Part shown: piece after piece, positions 47,804-55,893 of the stretch
Numbering within the stretch: the stretch's first letter is position 1
Layout of the letters: each line of letters begins with the position of its first letter
Source: Chloroflexota bacterium
Lineage (GTDB): Bacteria; Chloroflexota; Anaerolineae; Aggregatilineales; UBA2796
Direction: 5' to 3'
Assembly: GCA_021325095.1 (NCBI GenBank)
Contig: JAJPHV010000149.1
Location: 1 to 62,972, forward strand
DNA: 62,972 bases
Translations under genes and position numbers: made by a program
Notes under the pieces: generated by a model
Told to the model about the DNA's origin: nothing
Databases searched by the model: none
The model's input: the letters and a program-made list of their open reading frames with translations, nothing else

Positions 47804-48520
47804 ATGAACACCCTCGTACATACAAACGACCTGACCATTCACGACATCACTGGCGGCAAGGTCGAGCGCCTGGCGGCGATGCTCGACCTGATGAGAGCAC
47901 TGTTTCCCCAGTATGCCCACAATCTGCCGCGCGTCCGGCAGCGCGCCTATCAGGCCCCGGACGCCGATCCGCGCTGCATCAACCACCAGTGGTTGGCCGA
48001 AGTGGACGGCAATGCGGCGGGCCTGATCAGCTTTAAGTACGTTCATGCGTATAACCTGGGCCTGCTGATCTATCTGGCGGTCAAACCGGAATACCGGTTG
48101 CCCTTTGACGACGTGCCGTGCCGCCTGTCGGAGATTCTGCTGATCAGCGCGCTCGACCAGCTTCAGATCGACGCACAGTGGTCGGGACGGCGTGGGCCGG
48201 TACACCTGGCCGCCGAGGTGGAATACCCGGAACTGGTGGAACGCTACAAGCACTACGGGTTTGTCGAACTGCCCGTCGAGTATTATGAGCCGCCCACCTC
48301 CTACGAGCCGGGCGCATTCCGGCCTGAGATGGAAGCAGGCATAGATGCCTATCGCCCGATGTATTTAGGGGTCTTCCCGGCGCGAGGTGTTGCGATTGAT
48401 CCCGCCGACGGGGACACCTTGCGGAGCGTGCTGCTGGCTTTTTATGTCGAACATTACGGTTTGCCCGAAGACCATTGGGCGATCCAGCGTGCCCTGCAAA
48501 CATTTTGCCAGGAGTCGTAA
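47804..48520 (+). CDS. GNAT-family N-acetyltransferase-like protein
   Basis: A 238-residue protein with a GNAT-like pattern: HDITGGKVERLAAMLDLMRALFPQY at the N-terminus, WLAEVDGNAAGLISFKYVHAYNLGLLIYLAVKPEYR for strands 3-4, and HLAAEVEYPELVERYKHYGFVELPVEYYEP for the acetyl-CoA end and C-terminal strand. The R/QxxGxG/A loop is degenerate: after the VKPEYR strand comes LPFDDVPCRLSEILL, so CoA binding may be altered or absent. The remaining C-terminal 60 residues are not assigned. It lies 15 bp after the transporter and 23 bp before the HAMP sensor gene. AAGGAACCC lies upstream of the ATG. Confidence 0.7.
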   Translation: MNTLVHTNDLTIHDITGGKVERLAAMLDLMRALFPQYAHNLPRVRQRAYQAPDADPRCINHQWLAEVDGNAAGLISFKYVHAYNLGLLIYLAVKPEYRLPFDDVPCRLSEILLISALDQLQIDAQWSGRRGPVHLAAEVEYPELVERYKHYGFVELPVEYYEPPTSYEPGAFRPEMEAGIDAYRPMYLGVFPARGVAIDPADGDTLRSVLLAFYVEHYGLPEDHWAIQRALQTFCQES

Positions 48521-48543
48521 AAGGAACCATCAAGGAGTCACGG

Positions 48544-50076
48544 ATGAATACCCAGAGCCTCAGGATCGAGCGACGAGCCAGGGAGGCTGCTCTGGCCGAA
48601 GCGGCAGCCAGAAAGTTTTCAACCGCCGATGCTTTCGCGCTGCTGTGCGGCCTTGTGCTGCTGGTTGCCTTCGTGGTCTTGCCCTGGTTTAACCTGAAAG
48701 ATGGCAGCCTGACAGGCCTGAATCTGCTGCTTACGCGATCAACCACGCAGGGGACGGCTGCCCTGTTCCTGGTCCCGGTCACGATTGTCGTGGGCAGCCT
48801 GGCGGCGCTGTTGGGGCTGCTCAACCCGTACCATCGACGCGCCGCTTCTCTATGGATATTCCTGGCGAGTCTGGTGACACTGTTTTACTATGGCTACACG
48901 CTTTTCCAGACTAGCCAGAAGCCTGTGCCGGTCAATTACGTTGCGCCCGGTTTCTGGATCGCGCTTGTGGCCGCCGCCGGGCTGTTTATCCAGATCGTGA
49001 TCCCGCGCGCGGCGCTGGACATTCCGTTCATCGGGTTGTCGGTCAAATTGCTGATCGGTTTCACGGTGCTGTTCAGCGTTGTCTTTGCCGGAGCCTACGT
49101 CTGGTTTTACACCTTTGCGACTAACGTAGCGATGACACGCATCGTCGAAGACCTGCGCAACACCTTGCACGCCACCGCCAGTGGCGTCGATGTCGATTCT
49201 TTTGTCGGGCTTGTCAAAGACGGCCAGCCGCGCGCCGACGGGTTGAGCGACGATCCGCGTTACTGGAGCCACCTGCAATGGCTGGCGAAGATCATCGACG
49301 TGGAGCCGCGCGCGCTGACATATAGCTACGTGCGGGGTGAAAAACCGCGCGAGATCATCTTCATCGGAAGCTGTAGCTGGCTGGGCGATTGTGGTCACAA
49401 ACTCGACCCCGGCGCAGGAGCCAAGTTCAAGGAACACTACATTGCCAACAGCAACCCGATTCTGAACGGCCTGGTCGCGGAATCTATCGACGCCAAACAG
49501 CCTTATACCGACAAATGGGGGAGCTGGATCTCCGGCTACGCGCCGATCAAAAACGCCCGGGGTGAGTCCGTTGGGGCTGTGGGCGTGGACTTTGAAGCAA
49601 GCTACGTCTTTCAGGTTCAGCAGGCAGTTCTGGACAGCACCCTTCCGGCTTTTGTCATCACCTATGCTATCCTGTTTGTTCTGGTGTTGGGCTTTTCGCG
49701 CATTTTTACCCGGCCCGTCATCCGGCTGACGCGGGCGGCTGAATTGATCGGCGAGGGCAATTACGAGCAGGACCTATCCAGCATTCGCACAGGAATTTCT
49801 CGGGACGAAATCGGCATTCTGGCCGAGGTTTTCCAGATCATGGTCGATAAGGTCCGCCAGCGCGAAGAAAATCTGAAGCAGCAAGTCCAGGAACTGAAGA
49901 TCGAGATTGACGAAGTGAAACGCACCAAGCAGGTCGGCGAAATCGTCGAATCGGAGTTCTTCAAGGACTTGCAGATGAAAGCGCGCAAAATTCGTGAGCG
50001 CAGCCAGCAGACGCAAAGTCAAGCCAGTGGTTCGGCCTCACCAGAGGAAGGGACATCCAATCCACCGGCAGGGTAA
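48544..50076 (+). CDS. Membrane sensor with Cache-like extracellular domain and HAMP, no output domain
   Basis: A 510-residue membrane protein. Four N-terminal hydrophobic helices (about 25-45, 65-85, 93-110, 135-155) are followed by a fifth at about 170-195 and an extracytoplasmic dCache-like domain (about 195-365). This contains ATASGVDVDSFVGLVKDG, then SGYAPIKNARGESVGAVGVDFEASYV. A last helix (about 373-395), a HAMP domain (about 395-450, RPVIRLTRAAELIGEGNYEQD) and a coiled coil (about 450-485) follow. It ends without kinase, cyclase or MCP signalling domain, so the output must be a partner. AAGGAG lies 7 bases before the ATG at 48544. Confidence 0.8.
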   Translation: MNTQSLRIERRAREAALAEAAARKFSTADAFALLCGLVLLVAFVVLPWFNLKDGSLTGLNLLLTRSTTQGTAALFLVPVTIVVGSLAALLGLLNPYHRRAASLWIFLASLVTLFYYGYTLFQTSQKPVPVNYVAPGFWIALVAAAGLFIQIVIPRAALDIPFIGLSVKLLIGFTVLFSVVFAGAYVWFYTFATNVAMTRIVEDLRNTLHATASGVDVDSFVGLVKDGQPRADGLSDDPRYWSHLQWLAKIIDVEPRALTYSYVRGEKPREIIFIGSCSWLGDCGHKLDPGAGAKFKEHYIANSNPILNGLVAESIDAKQPYTDKWGSWISGYAPIKNARGESVGAVGVDFEASYVFQVQQAVLDSTLPAFVITYAILFVLVLGFSRIFTRPVIRLTRAAELIGEGNYEQDLSSIRTGISRDEIGILAEVFQIMVDKVRQREENLKQQVQELKIEIDEVKRTKQVGEIVESEFFKDLQMKARKIRERSQQTQSQASGSASPEEGTSNPPAG

Positions 50077-50116
50077 CTGACCAACCCCGCCCTTTGTACT
50101 TCGGAGGATCACACAG

Positions 50117-51097
50117 ATGCAGGTTGGCCTGACTTACGATTTGATCGACGATTATGCCGGACGGAAGGACATTCCGCCCGATCTGTGCATGGAATTCGAT
50201 ACAGAAGCCACCATCCAGGCCATTCAAGAAGCCATTGAGCAGCTCGGACATCAGGTACGGCGGATCGGCAACATTTACCAGCTCGTGAAATTCCTGGCAG
50301 CGGGCGGTTCCGTCGATCTGGTCTTCAACGTGGCAGAAGGGTTGTGGGGCCGGGCGCGCGAGGCGCAGGTAGGCGCGCTGCTGGAAGCCTACCGAATCCC
50401 CTATACACTATCCGATCCGCTGACGATGGCGCTCTGCCTGGATAAGGCCATGACCAAGCGCATCTGGCAGCGCGAAGGGTTGCCGACGCCGGCCTTCGTG
50501 GTGATCGGCGACCTGGCTGACATCGATCAGGCGACATCGAGCCTGCCCGACTTTCCGCTGTTTGTGAAGCCGGTACACGAAGGCTCTTCGATGGGCATTG
50601 GCCCGCAATCGATTGTGACCGGCGCACAGGCGCTTTATGAACGGGTTCAATTCATCCTTGAACAGTACAAGCAGCCTGCGTTGGTGGAGGAATACTTGCC
50701 GGGCCGTGAATTCACGGTGGGCATTCTGGGCAATGGCTCGAAAGCCAGAGTCCTGGGTGTGACCTCGCGGATCGAGGCCGTGCTGGTCAGCGACGGCTCT
50801 CAGAAAGAAAAATGGACGGATCAAACCGTCGAGCCGATAGCCAAAGGGCCGCTGCGAGACCAGCTTGAGGACCTCGCCCTGCGGGCGTACCGGGCGGTTG
50901 AGTGCAAAGACGCGGGACGGCTGGATACGCGGCTGGATAAAGATGGCAGACCGTACCTGCTCGAAATCAATGCACTCATGGGCCTGCGGCCTAAAAGCTC
51001 TGCGCTGCCCATCATTGCCCGGCAAGCAGGCATGGCCTACCCACAGTTGATTGCCGAAATCCTGCAACACGCCATAGAACGCTGGGGACTGGCATAA
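50117..51097 (+). CDS. ATP-grasp ligase resembling D-alanine-D-alanine ligase
   Basis: A 326-residue ATP-grasp enzyme. Ddl-like landmarks are DLVFNVAEGLWGRAREAQVGALLEAYRIPYTLSDPLTMALCLDKAMTKRIW, PLFVKPVHEGSSMGIG (ATP-binding Lys and Ser/Gly loop), ALVEEYLPGREFTVGILG, and the metal site LLEINALMGLRPKSSALPIIA. In Ddl the substrate-binding end usually reads NxxPGxT-S-P; here NALMGLRPKSS differs, so a different peptide or amino-acid substrate is likely. It closes the transporter/GNAT/HAMP run, 40 bp after the HAMP gene, with GGAGGATC before the ATG. Confidence 0.82.
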   Translation: MQVGLTYDLIDDYAGRKDIPPDLCMEFDTEATIQAIQEAIEQLGHQVRRIGNIYQLVKFLAAGGSVDLVFNVAEGLWGRAREAQVGALLEAYRIPYTLSDPLTMALCLDKAMTKRIWQREGLPTPAFVVIGDLADIDQATSSLPDFPLFVKPVHEGSSMGIGPQSIVTGAQALYERVQFILEQYKQPALVEEYLPGREFTVGILGNGSKARVLGVTSRIEAVLVSDGSQKEKWTDQTVEPIAKGPLRDQLEDLALRAYRAVECKDAGRLDTRLDKDGRPYLLEINALMGLRPKSSALPIIARQAGMAYPQLIAEILQHAIERWGLA

Positions 51098-51202
51098 CCT
51101 TTCCACTCCTGAAGCTACGCTCATCTGACGCTTATCGCCCGACGAACACACCTATGCTACCATCTCGTGGTGTATGAATTCTGCCATCAGGAGCACAACT
51201 GA

Positions 51203-52510
51203 ATGCACAGTCGCAATCGTGTTTCGATCATCGCTTTGTTGTTGTCCTTCAGTCTGCTTGGCATGGCACTGGTGACACCATCAGATGGACAGGTGAATGC
51301 GCGCAAGCCATTGCAAGCCAGCCCCACCGCCAGTTTTGGCGCCGTCATCGGCGGCGGAACGACTATCGCTACGGCGTCGCCGACCAGCAACGTGACCCCT
51401 ACCCCGCTGCCTACGCTGCGCGCCGATCTGATGGGTATCCAGGTCTATGCCAATCTTCAGCAGGACCTGTGGTTTGGAACCGTAGATCGCGCCCAATTCA
51501 TGGGTTTCAAATGGATCAAGATTCAGCTCTCGTGGAAAGAATTGGAACCGAACGTCAAAGGCCAGTTCTCGCCACAGATGGCTGTGCTCAAAGAAAACAC
51601 AATCTACGCCGGACGGCGTGGTTTCAAGATCCTTCTGAGCATTGCCAAAGCACCGGACTGGGCGCGCCCGGCCAACGCGCGCGGTCAACGCGACGGCCCG
51701 CCCGCCAATCCTCAAGACCTGAGTGACATCATCACCGAAGTCCTGAATCAGTTCGGCACCGACTACATCAATGCGTTCGAGATCTGGAACGAGCCGAATA
51801 CCGCCGCCGAATGGACGGGGGCATCGCCGGATGGGGCGACCTACATGAAGTACTTCAATGCGGGCTTGAAGGCTGTGCGCGCCAAATCGGCTACGATGCC
51901 TGTCATCACCGCTGGCCCTGCGCCCCAGGGCAGCGCAGACCGGCAGTGGCTGCAACAGCTTTACGACGCAGGTCTACCCAAAAGCGATCCGACGATTGCC
52001 ATCGGCGTCCACCCTTACGGCTGGGCGAACCCGCCGGATGCACGCTGCTGCACGCAGCAGCCGGGCGTAACGGGTTGGTTCGAAGACCGCAGTTTCTATT
52101 TCCTGGACACGATCACCGACTATCGCGCGATCATGGTTAAGAATGGGCACGAGCAGGGCAAGCTGTGGGCCACCGAGTTTGGCTGGGCTACGTTCAAAGG
52201 GCTGCACTTCAAAGATCATGTCAAGGGGCCAGCCGCCATTCCACCGGCAGAGAACGAACTGGCCTGGATGAACGTCCTGACCGAAGACCAGCAGGCAGAT
52301 TACATTGTGCGGGCTTTTCAGCTTGCACAGACCGGCGAACTGGCGAGCTTCATGGGGCCGATGTTCCTGTGGAATATGAACTTCAGCACGCTACCCGGCT
52401 ACGTAAACGAAGACAAGCCAAGCCTGCCGGAGGCAGGTTTTTCGGTGCTAGACAACGACTGGAATACCCGGCCAGCCTACTTGCGTTTGCAGGCTGCGCC
52501 GAAACAATAA
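51203..52510 (+). CDS. Exported glycoside-hydrolase-like TIM-barrel protein
   Basis: A 435-residue secreted or anchored protein. A signal peptide or membrane helix at about 5-25 is followed by a Thr/Pro-rich linker (about 55-72) and a catalytic barrel from about 78. Acid/base Glu197 sits in AFEIWNEPNTAAEW, and Glu325 in LWATEFGWATFKG fits the nucleophile, a pair spaced as in clan GH-A cellulase-like families (GH5/GH39-type). The substrate is probably a plant or microbial polysaccharide or oligosaccharide, but the family is not resolved. It is a single gene, with a convergent hairpin terminator shared with tatA. Confidence 0.8.
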   Translation: MHSRNRVSIIALLLSFSLLGMALVTPSDGQVNARKPLQASPTASFGAVIGGGTTIATASPTSNVTPTPLPTLRADLMGIQVYANLQQDLWFGTVDRAQFMGFKWIKIQLSWKELEPNVKGQFSPQMAVLKENTIYAGRRGFKILLSIAKAPDWARPANARGQRDGPPANPQDLSDIITEVLNQFGTDYINAFEIWNEPNTAAEWTGASPDGATYMKYFNAGLKAVRAKSATMPVITAGPAPQGSADRQWLQQLYDAGLPKSDPTIAIGVHPYGWANPPDARCCTQQPGVTGWFEDRSFYFLDTITDYRAIMVKNGHEQGKLWATEFGWATFKGLHFKDHVKGPAAIPPAENELAWMNVLTEDQQADYIVRAFQLAQTGELASFMGPMFLWNMNFSTLPGYVNEDKPSLPEAGFSVLDNDWNTRPAYLRLQAAPKQ

Positions 52511-52523
52511 GCAGCTAGATTTG

Positions 52524-52545
52524 GGGGCAGGCGCAGACCTGCCCC
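52524..52545. terminator. Convergent hairpin between the glycosidase-like gene and tatA
   Basis: GGGGCAGG and CCTGCCCC form a perfect 8-bp stem with a 6-base loop in the 38 bp between two convergent stop codons. Neither side has a strong T-run, but position and stability favour a bidirectional terminator. Confidence 0.5.
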
Positions 52546-52548
52546 GCA

Positions 52549-52755
52549 CTACTTCTCTGGCGTGGGAGGCACTTCCCCGTTCTTGCCGGTGGTGGACTCA
52601 ACTTTCTGGGTATCGTCCGCGCCTTCCAGGCCGCGCCGGAACTCGCGGATAGCCGTTCCCAGCTCACCGCCGAGTTTGCCAACGCGCCCGCCGCCAAACA
52701 GCACCAGCACGATTGCCAGAACAATCAGCAGCCCTACAGGGGTAACATGAGGCAT
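52549..52755 (-). CDS. tatA: Twin-arginine translocase subunit TatA/E
   Basis: A 68-residue protein with the TatA plan. A short N-terminal membrane helix (about 6-20, PVGLLIVLAIVLVLF) is followed by the hinge FGGGRVGKLGGELGTAIREFRRGLEG, an amphipathic helix, and a charged, disordered tail. TatA oligomers form the translocation site for folded exported proteins. The usual Pro after the FG motif is replaced by Val, but the pattern is otherwise typical. AGGAGG lies 6 bases before the ATG, with a perfect -10 further upstream. tatC is not in the window. Confidence 0.92.
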   Translation of the reverse strand: MPHVTPVGLLIVLAIVLVLFGGGRVGKLGGELGTAIREFRRGLEGADDTQKVESTTGKNGEVPPTPEK

Positions 52756-52801
52756 TTTATCCTCCTAAGTACCAAGCCACACGCTCAATTCATTTATGTG
52801 T

Positions 52802-52807
52802 ATTATA
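52802..52807 (-). promoter_or_regulatory. Putative -10 element of tatA
   Basis: On the minus strand this reads TATAAT, about 50 bases before the tatA ATG. The -35 region is poor. Confidence 0.35.
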
Positions 52808-52872
52808 CTCTGGTTGCCAGCATAACGGCATCCTGAATGGCAGTTAATTATAAATCGCGGCGAGCAAGCAAC

Positions 52873-52896
52873 AAAAAACCCCTCTGATTGAGGGGT
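52873..52896 (-). terminator. Rho-independent terminator of tRNA-Met
   Basis: On the minus strand ACCCCTC and GAGGGGT form a 7-bp stem around AATCA, followed by TTTTT. It lies about 10 bases after the tRNA 3' end. Confidence 0.8.
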
Positions 52897-52905
52897 GCTT
52901 CGGAG

Positions 52906-52977
52906 TGGCGACGACGGGATTCGAACCTGTGACCAAGGGCTTATGAGTCCCCTGCTCTACCGCTGAGCTACGTCGCC
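52906..52977 (-). tRNA. tRNA-Met (CAT)
   Basis: A 72-base cloverleaf on the minus strand. The acceptor stem GGCGACG/CGTCGCC and D-arm GCTC/GAGC are perfect, and the anticodon loop CTCATAA gives CAT. The anticodon stem GGGGA/GCCCT has one G-T pair and an A-G mismatch next to the loop. The T-stem ACAGG/CCCGT has one A-C mismatch. The first pair G-C and loop sequence fit elongator Met; tRNA-Ile2 (lysidine-modified CAT) cannot be excluded. CCA is not encoded. Confidence 0.9.
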
Positions 52978-52998
52978 AAATGGGTTGGAACACGAAAA

Positions 52999-53026
52999 AT
53001 TCTACCAGATCGGCGCGACTTGTCAA
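52999..53026 (-). promoter_or_regulatory. Promoter of tRNA-Met
   Basis: On the minus strand a perfect TTGACA (53021-53026) is followed after 16 bp by TAGAAT (52999-53004), which is preceded by TGG as an extended -10. The tRNA begins about 20 bases downstream. Confidence 0.7.
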
Positions 53027-53099
53027 TCCTGTTTCTGTAGGATGCGCCCCCTCTGGGCCTCTTTGAAGCGGAGGGGGCCGAGAAGTCAGATCATGCAGA

Positions 53100-53615
53100 T
53101 CATTTCGTAGAAGTTGTGGCCGGAGTCCGGCGATACAGAGTCACGTCGATGGTCATCAACCCGCTGGTCAGGTTGACGGCTGTGACCTTATAGGGGCCAT
53201 ACTTGAATTCCCGGCGAAGCGAATCGCGCACGAAATCGCGGATGCGGAAGAAGGCCGTGTTGATCTCGTAGCGCACGGCGTTGGATACCGGCTGGCCGTC
53301 GTGGGTCGCGCTTTTCAGCACCCAGTAGACATTGCCCGCCACAATCTTCGGAACCCAGACGGAAACGGTGGCGATAGCTTCCTTGTGCGGTAGCGTGACG
53401 GTTGCAGCGATGCTTACGTCGCCATCCTCAATAGTCACGTGGACATTGCTGATACTGCGTCGCACCGGATTCGTGACCCAGTAGCTGGCGTTGATCTGCG
53501 CTTCGGTGATGGTAATGGTCTTGGTTTCGGTGGCTGCGCTGGCGAAACTTGCCGGGAGTGCCAGCGTGAGGATAGTCGCCACCGCCACCAGGAGCATCAT
53601 CGCTTTCGTTTTCAT
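53100..53615 (-). CDS. Secreted protein of unknown function
   Basis: A 171-residue exported protein. The signal peptide is MKTKAMMLLVAVATILTLAL then PASFASA, with cleavage probably after ASA near residue 27. The mature part is beta-rich (TKTITITEAQINASYWV, HVTIEDGDVSIAATVTL, YKVTAVNLTSGLMTIDVTLYRR), compatible with a lipocalin-like or LptE-like barrel; no family is recognised. It has no cysteine. AAAGGG lies about 9 bases before the ATG. It is alone between tRNA-Met and the M20 peptidase, all on the minus strand. Confidence 0.75.
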   Translation of the reverse strand: MKTKAMMLLVAVATILTLALPASFASAATETKTITITEAQINASYWVTNPVRRSISNVHVTIEDGDVSIAATVTLPHKEAIATVSVWVPKIVAGNVYWVLKSATHDGQPVSNAVRYEINTAFFRIRDFVRDSLRREFKYGPYKVTAVNLTSGLMTIDVTLYRRTPATTSTK

Positions 53616-53730
53616 CGCTTCTAGCCCTTTCTGCTGTGTATGTGATGTCGTCCGTTCACAATCATCAGGCTAAAGGGCGGGTGTTATCGAACTATGAAAC
53701 GAGTCGCGCTCCTTTGTAAAATCCTTGAAT

Positions 53731-54888
53731 CTACTCGAACGACCAGTCTTTGATGATCCGATCCAGCAGGGCGGTGCGGCGCGGGATGCTGCTGATGATC
53801 ACCTGTTCGTGTGCGGCATGTGCGCCCTCACCCATCGGGCCAAGCCCGTCCAGGGTGGGTACGCCGATGCCCGCCGTGATGTTGCCGTCGCTGCCGCCGC
53901 CGCTGCCATCTTCCGGTAAATCGAAGCCGAGCCTGGCCGCAATGGCTTTGGCCTGCTCGTAATTGCGAATCATGGTGGCATCGCGCTCCATCGGCGGACG
54001 CGGTGCTGTTGTTTGCGAGACTTCAATCGTCGCGCCCTTCAGTACCGGCTGCAATTGCCGCAGCGCCTGAGCGATGCGCTCCGATTCGGCTTTGGTCAGG
54101 TAGCGCACGTCCACGCTGGCCGTCGCTTCCGCCGGAATGACGTTGGCTGCCGTGCCACCATGCACTACCGTCACCGAGACCGACGTACCGATGTCCATGC
54201 GCGCCAGGTCGCTGATGCGAAGCGTCTGGTGCGCCAGTTCGACGACGGCATTGATGCCTTTTTCGGGTGCATTGCCCGCGTGCGAGGACAGCCCTTTGAC
54301 GTGGACGGCGTACTGAGCAATGCCCTTGCGCCACGTCTTGAGGCCGGAATTGGGCGCGGCAAACTCCATGACCAGGCACAGCCCAACCTGCCGGGCAAGC
54401 TGCTCGATGAGTTCCCTTGAGTGGAAACTGCCCGTCTCTTCGTCACTGGTGAAGAGCGCCCACACCGGACGATCCGGGAATTCGCCACGATTCCGCAGAC
54501 CCTGGATGGCGGACAGCACCAGGGCGATACTGCCCTTCATGTCCCAGGTGCCGGGGCCGATCAGTCTGTCGCCCTCGACGTGGACGGGACGATTGGCAAG
54601 CGTGCCAAGCGGCCACACCGTATCCATGTGCATCATGAACATGAGCGGCTTGCCAGGACGATCCGCGTTCCATTTCGCCAGCAGGATGTCGCCCACCTTC
54701 TCACGTGGGAAGCGTTCCACGCTCGCGCCCATCGATTTCAGTTTGTCTTCGAGATACCGTCCCAGGCGATCAACGTGTTCTTTATCACTGGTGGGCGTTT
54801 CATAGTTTGCCAGGGTTGTCGTCAGCGCCACAATGTCGTTGACGCGCTGCTCGTAATAGTGCACCAGCGGATGGGCCTGATTGCTCAC
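53731..54888 (-). CDS. M20 family metallopeptidase (glutamate carboxypeptidase-like)
   Basis: A 385-residue zinc aminoacylase/carboxypeptidase of family M20. The metal ligands His87 and Asp89 (MHMDTVWPLG), Asp116 (GPGTWDMKGSIAL), the catalytic Glu150 (TSDEETGSF) and a later MEFAAP ligand are present. The dimerisation domain begins near VHVKGLSSHAGNAPEKGINAV. The pattern is close to carboxypeptidase G2-like enzymes that remove C-terminal glutamate or related residues. It starts with GTG and has GGAGG 7 bases upstream. There is no signal peptide, so it is cytoplasmic. Confidence 0.9.
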   Translation of the reverse strand: MSNQAHPLVHYYEQRVNDIVALTTTLANYETPTSDKEHVDRLGRYLEDKLKSMGASVERFPREKVGDILLAKWNADRPGKPLMFMMHMDTVWPLGTLANRPVHVEGDRLIGPGTWDMKGSIALVLSAIQGLRNRGEFPDRPVWALFTSDEETGSFHSRELIEQLARQVGLCLVMEFAAPNSGLKTWRKGIAQYAVHVKGLSSHAGNAPEKGINAVVELAHQTLRISDLARMDIGTSVSVTVVHGGTAANVIPAEATASVDVRYLTKAESERIAQALRQLQPVLKGATIEVSQTTAPRPPMERDATMIRNYEQAKAIAARLGFDLPEDGSGGGSDGNITAGIGVPTLDGLGPMGEGAHAAHEQVIISSIPRRTALLDRIIKDWSFE

Positions 54889-55078
54889 AAAAAGCCTCCA
54901 AGTAGGGTTCTTTAACGCACCCGGATAATCATATCAGACTCGATACACGGCGTACAGCTATTCGGGCGCAAGCGGGTCAGAGATACATCGCCTGCGCCTG
55001 GGCGAGGCGTTAAAACGTAGAAATGGGCCGAAGGATGCCGCCTCCGGGCACCACAAGCGGATTGAGCAAGCGGGCGCT

Positions 55079-55315
55079 TTATCCTTCTGGCGAAGGTTCC
55101 AGTTCGTCGCCGACGGGCTGTTCTGGCACTTGCCGCACCGTCGCGTGCAGGAACTGGAAATCATTGCGTGGAGCCATCATCTCCTGAATCTCCACGATTT
55201 CAAACGTATAGTGGCCGATATCGACCCGATCTCCGACCTTTGGCCGCTCAACCGAATTGATGATTGCGCCAGGGTGCTGGCTTCCGATCACCACGTAGCT
55301 GACTTTATAGATCAT
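55079..55315 (-). CDS. Small protein of unknown function downstream of the CNBD gene
   Basis: A 78-residue protein without recognised domain. The body YKVSYVVIGSQHPGAIINSVERPKVGDRVDIGHYTFEIVEIQEMM looks like a small beta-barrel, and the tail is acidic. It starts 18 bp after the cyclic-nucleotide-binding gene, so the pair is probably cotranscribed and may share a role. AAGGACG lies upstream of its ATG. The roughly 190 bp between its stop and the M20 peptidase start show no clear signal. Confidence 0.6.
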   Translation of the reverse strand: MIYKVSYVVIGSQHPGAIINSVERPKVGDRVDIGHYTFEIVEIQEMMAPRNDFQFLHATVRQVPEQPVGDELEPSPEG

Positions 55316-55333
55316 CGGGGGGCGTCCTTGCGG

Positions 55334-55792
55334 TTATTCCGCGTTGGGATCAAGGTTCCGGTGACGCAGCTTAAACGACAGATCGACGGCCATGTTGCGC
55401 ATGACCGTGTAGCCGATGGCTTTGTCCTCGTCACACAACCTGGTGAATGCATCGCGGTCAATGACGTCGACGATAGTACCATTGCGGATGGCGCGAACCG
55501 TCGCCGAACGTTTCCCATAATCGATGAGGGCCATCTCGCCGAAAAGCTGGCCCTGGCCGAGATAGACCTGGGAGCGGGGCTTGCCGCTTTCGCTCTCCAC
55601 AAGAATCTCAACCTGTCCTTGCCGAATCAGGAACAACCTGTCGCCGTCATCACCCTGAGCGAAAATAGTATCATTCGCGTTGTAGACAAGCTCGTGGCTG
55701 ATGTCGATCAGCCGTTGAAGCTGCTCGTCCGTCAGGCCGATGAACAAATCGACGGCCTTGAGCAGATTCAATAAATCTTTAGGGTCATTCAT
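55334..55792 (-). CDS. Stand-alone cyclic-nucleotide-binding (CRP-type) protein without DNA-binding domain
   Basis: A 152-residue CNBD protein. The phosphate-binding cassette GQLFGEMALIDYGKRSATVRA (about 81-101) keeps the Gly85-Glu86 pair and Arg95-Ser96, which bind the cyclic phosphate in CRP-type proteins, so cAMP is the likely ligand. No helix-turn-helix follows; the protein ends shortly after the C-helix, so the effect must be by protein contact. ATG at 55792 has GGAGA about 8 bases upstream. A class III cyclase gene lies about 2.3 kb away on the other strand. Confidence 0.85.
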   Translation of the reverse strand: MNDPKDLLNLLKAVDLFIGLTDEQLQRLIDISHELVYNANDTIFAQGDDGDRLFLIRQGQVEILVESESGKPRSQVYLGQGQLFGEMALIDYGKRSATVRAIRNGTIVDVIDRDAFTRLCDEDKAIGYTVMRNMAVDLSFKLRHRNLDPNAE

Positions 55793-55893
55793 AAAGTTTC
55801 TCCGCGCTGGAGCGGCATCCACTACGCTATTACCATGCCGATTGTACTCATTTCACGATTCACGTACAAGGCACACGCTGCCTTTGTGATCCC

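Noticed and set aside
50117..51097. Calling this gene ddl (D-alanine-D-alanine ligase)
   Set aside because: The substrate-binding end differs from the Ddl consensus and the context is not peptidoglycan synthesis; only the ATP-grasp family is claimed.
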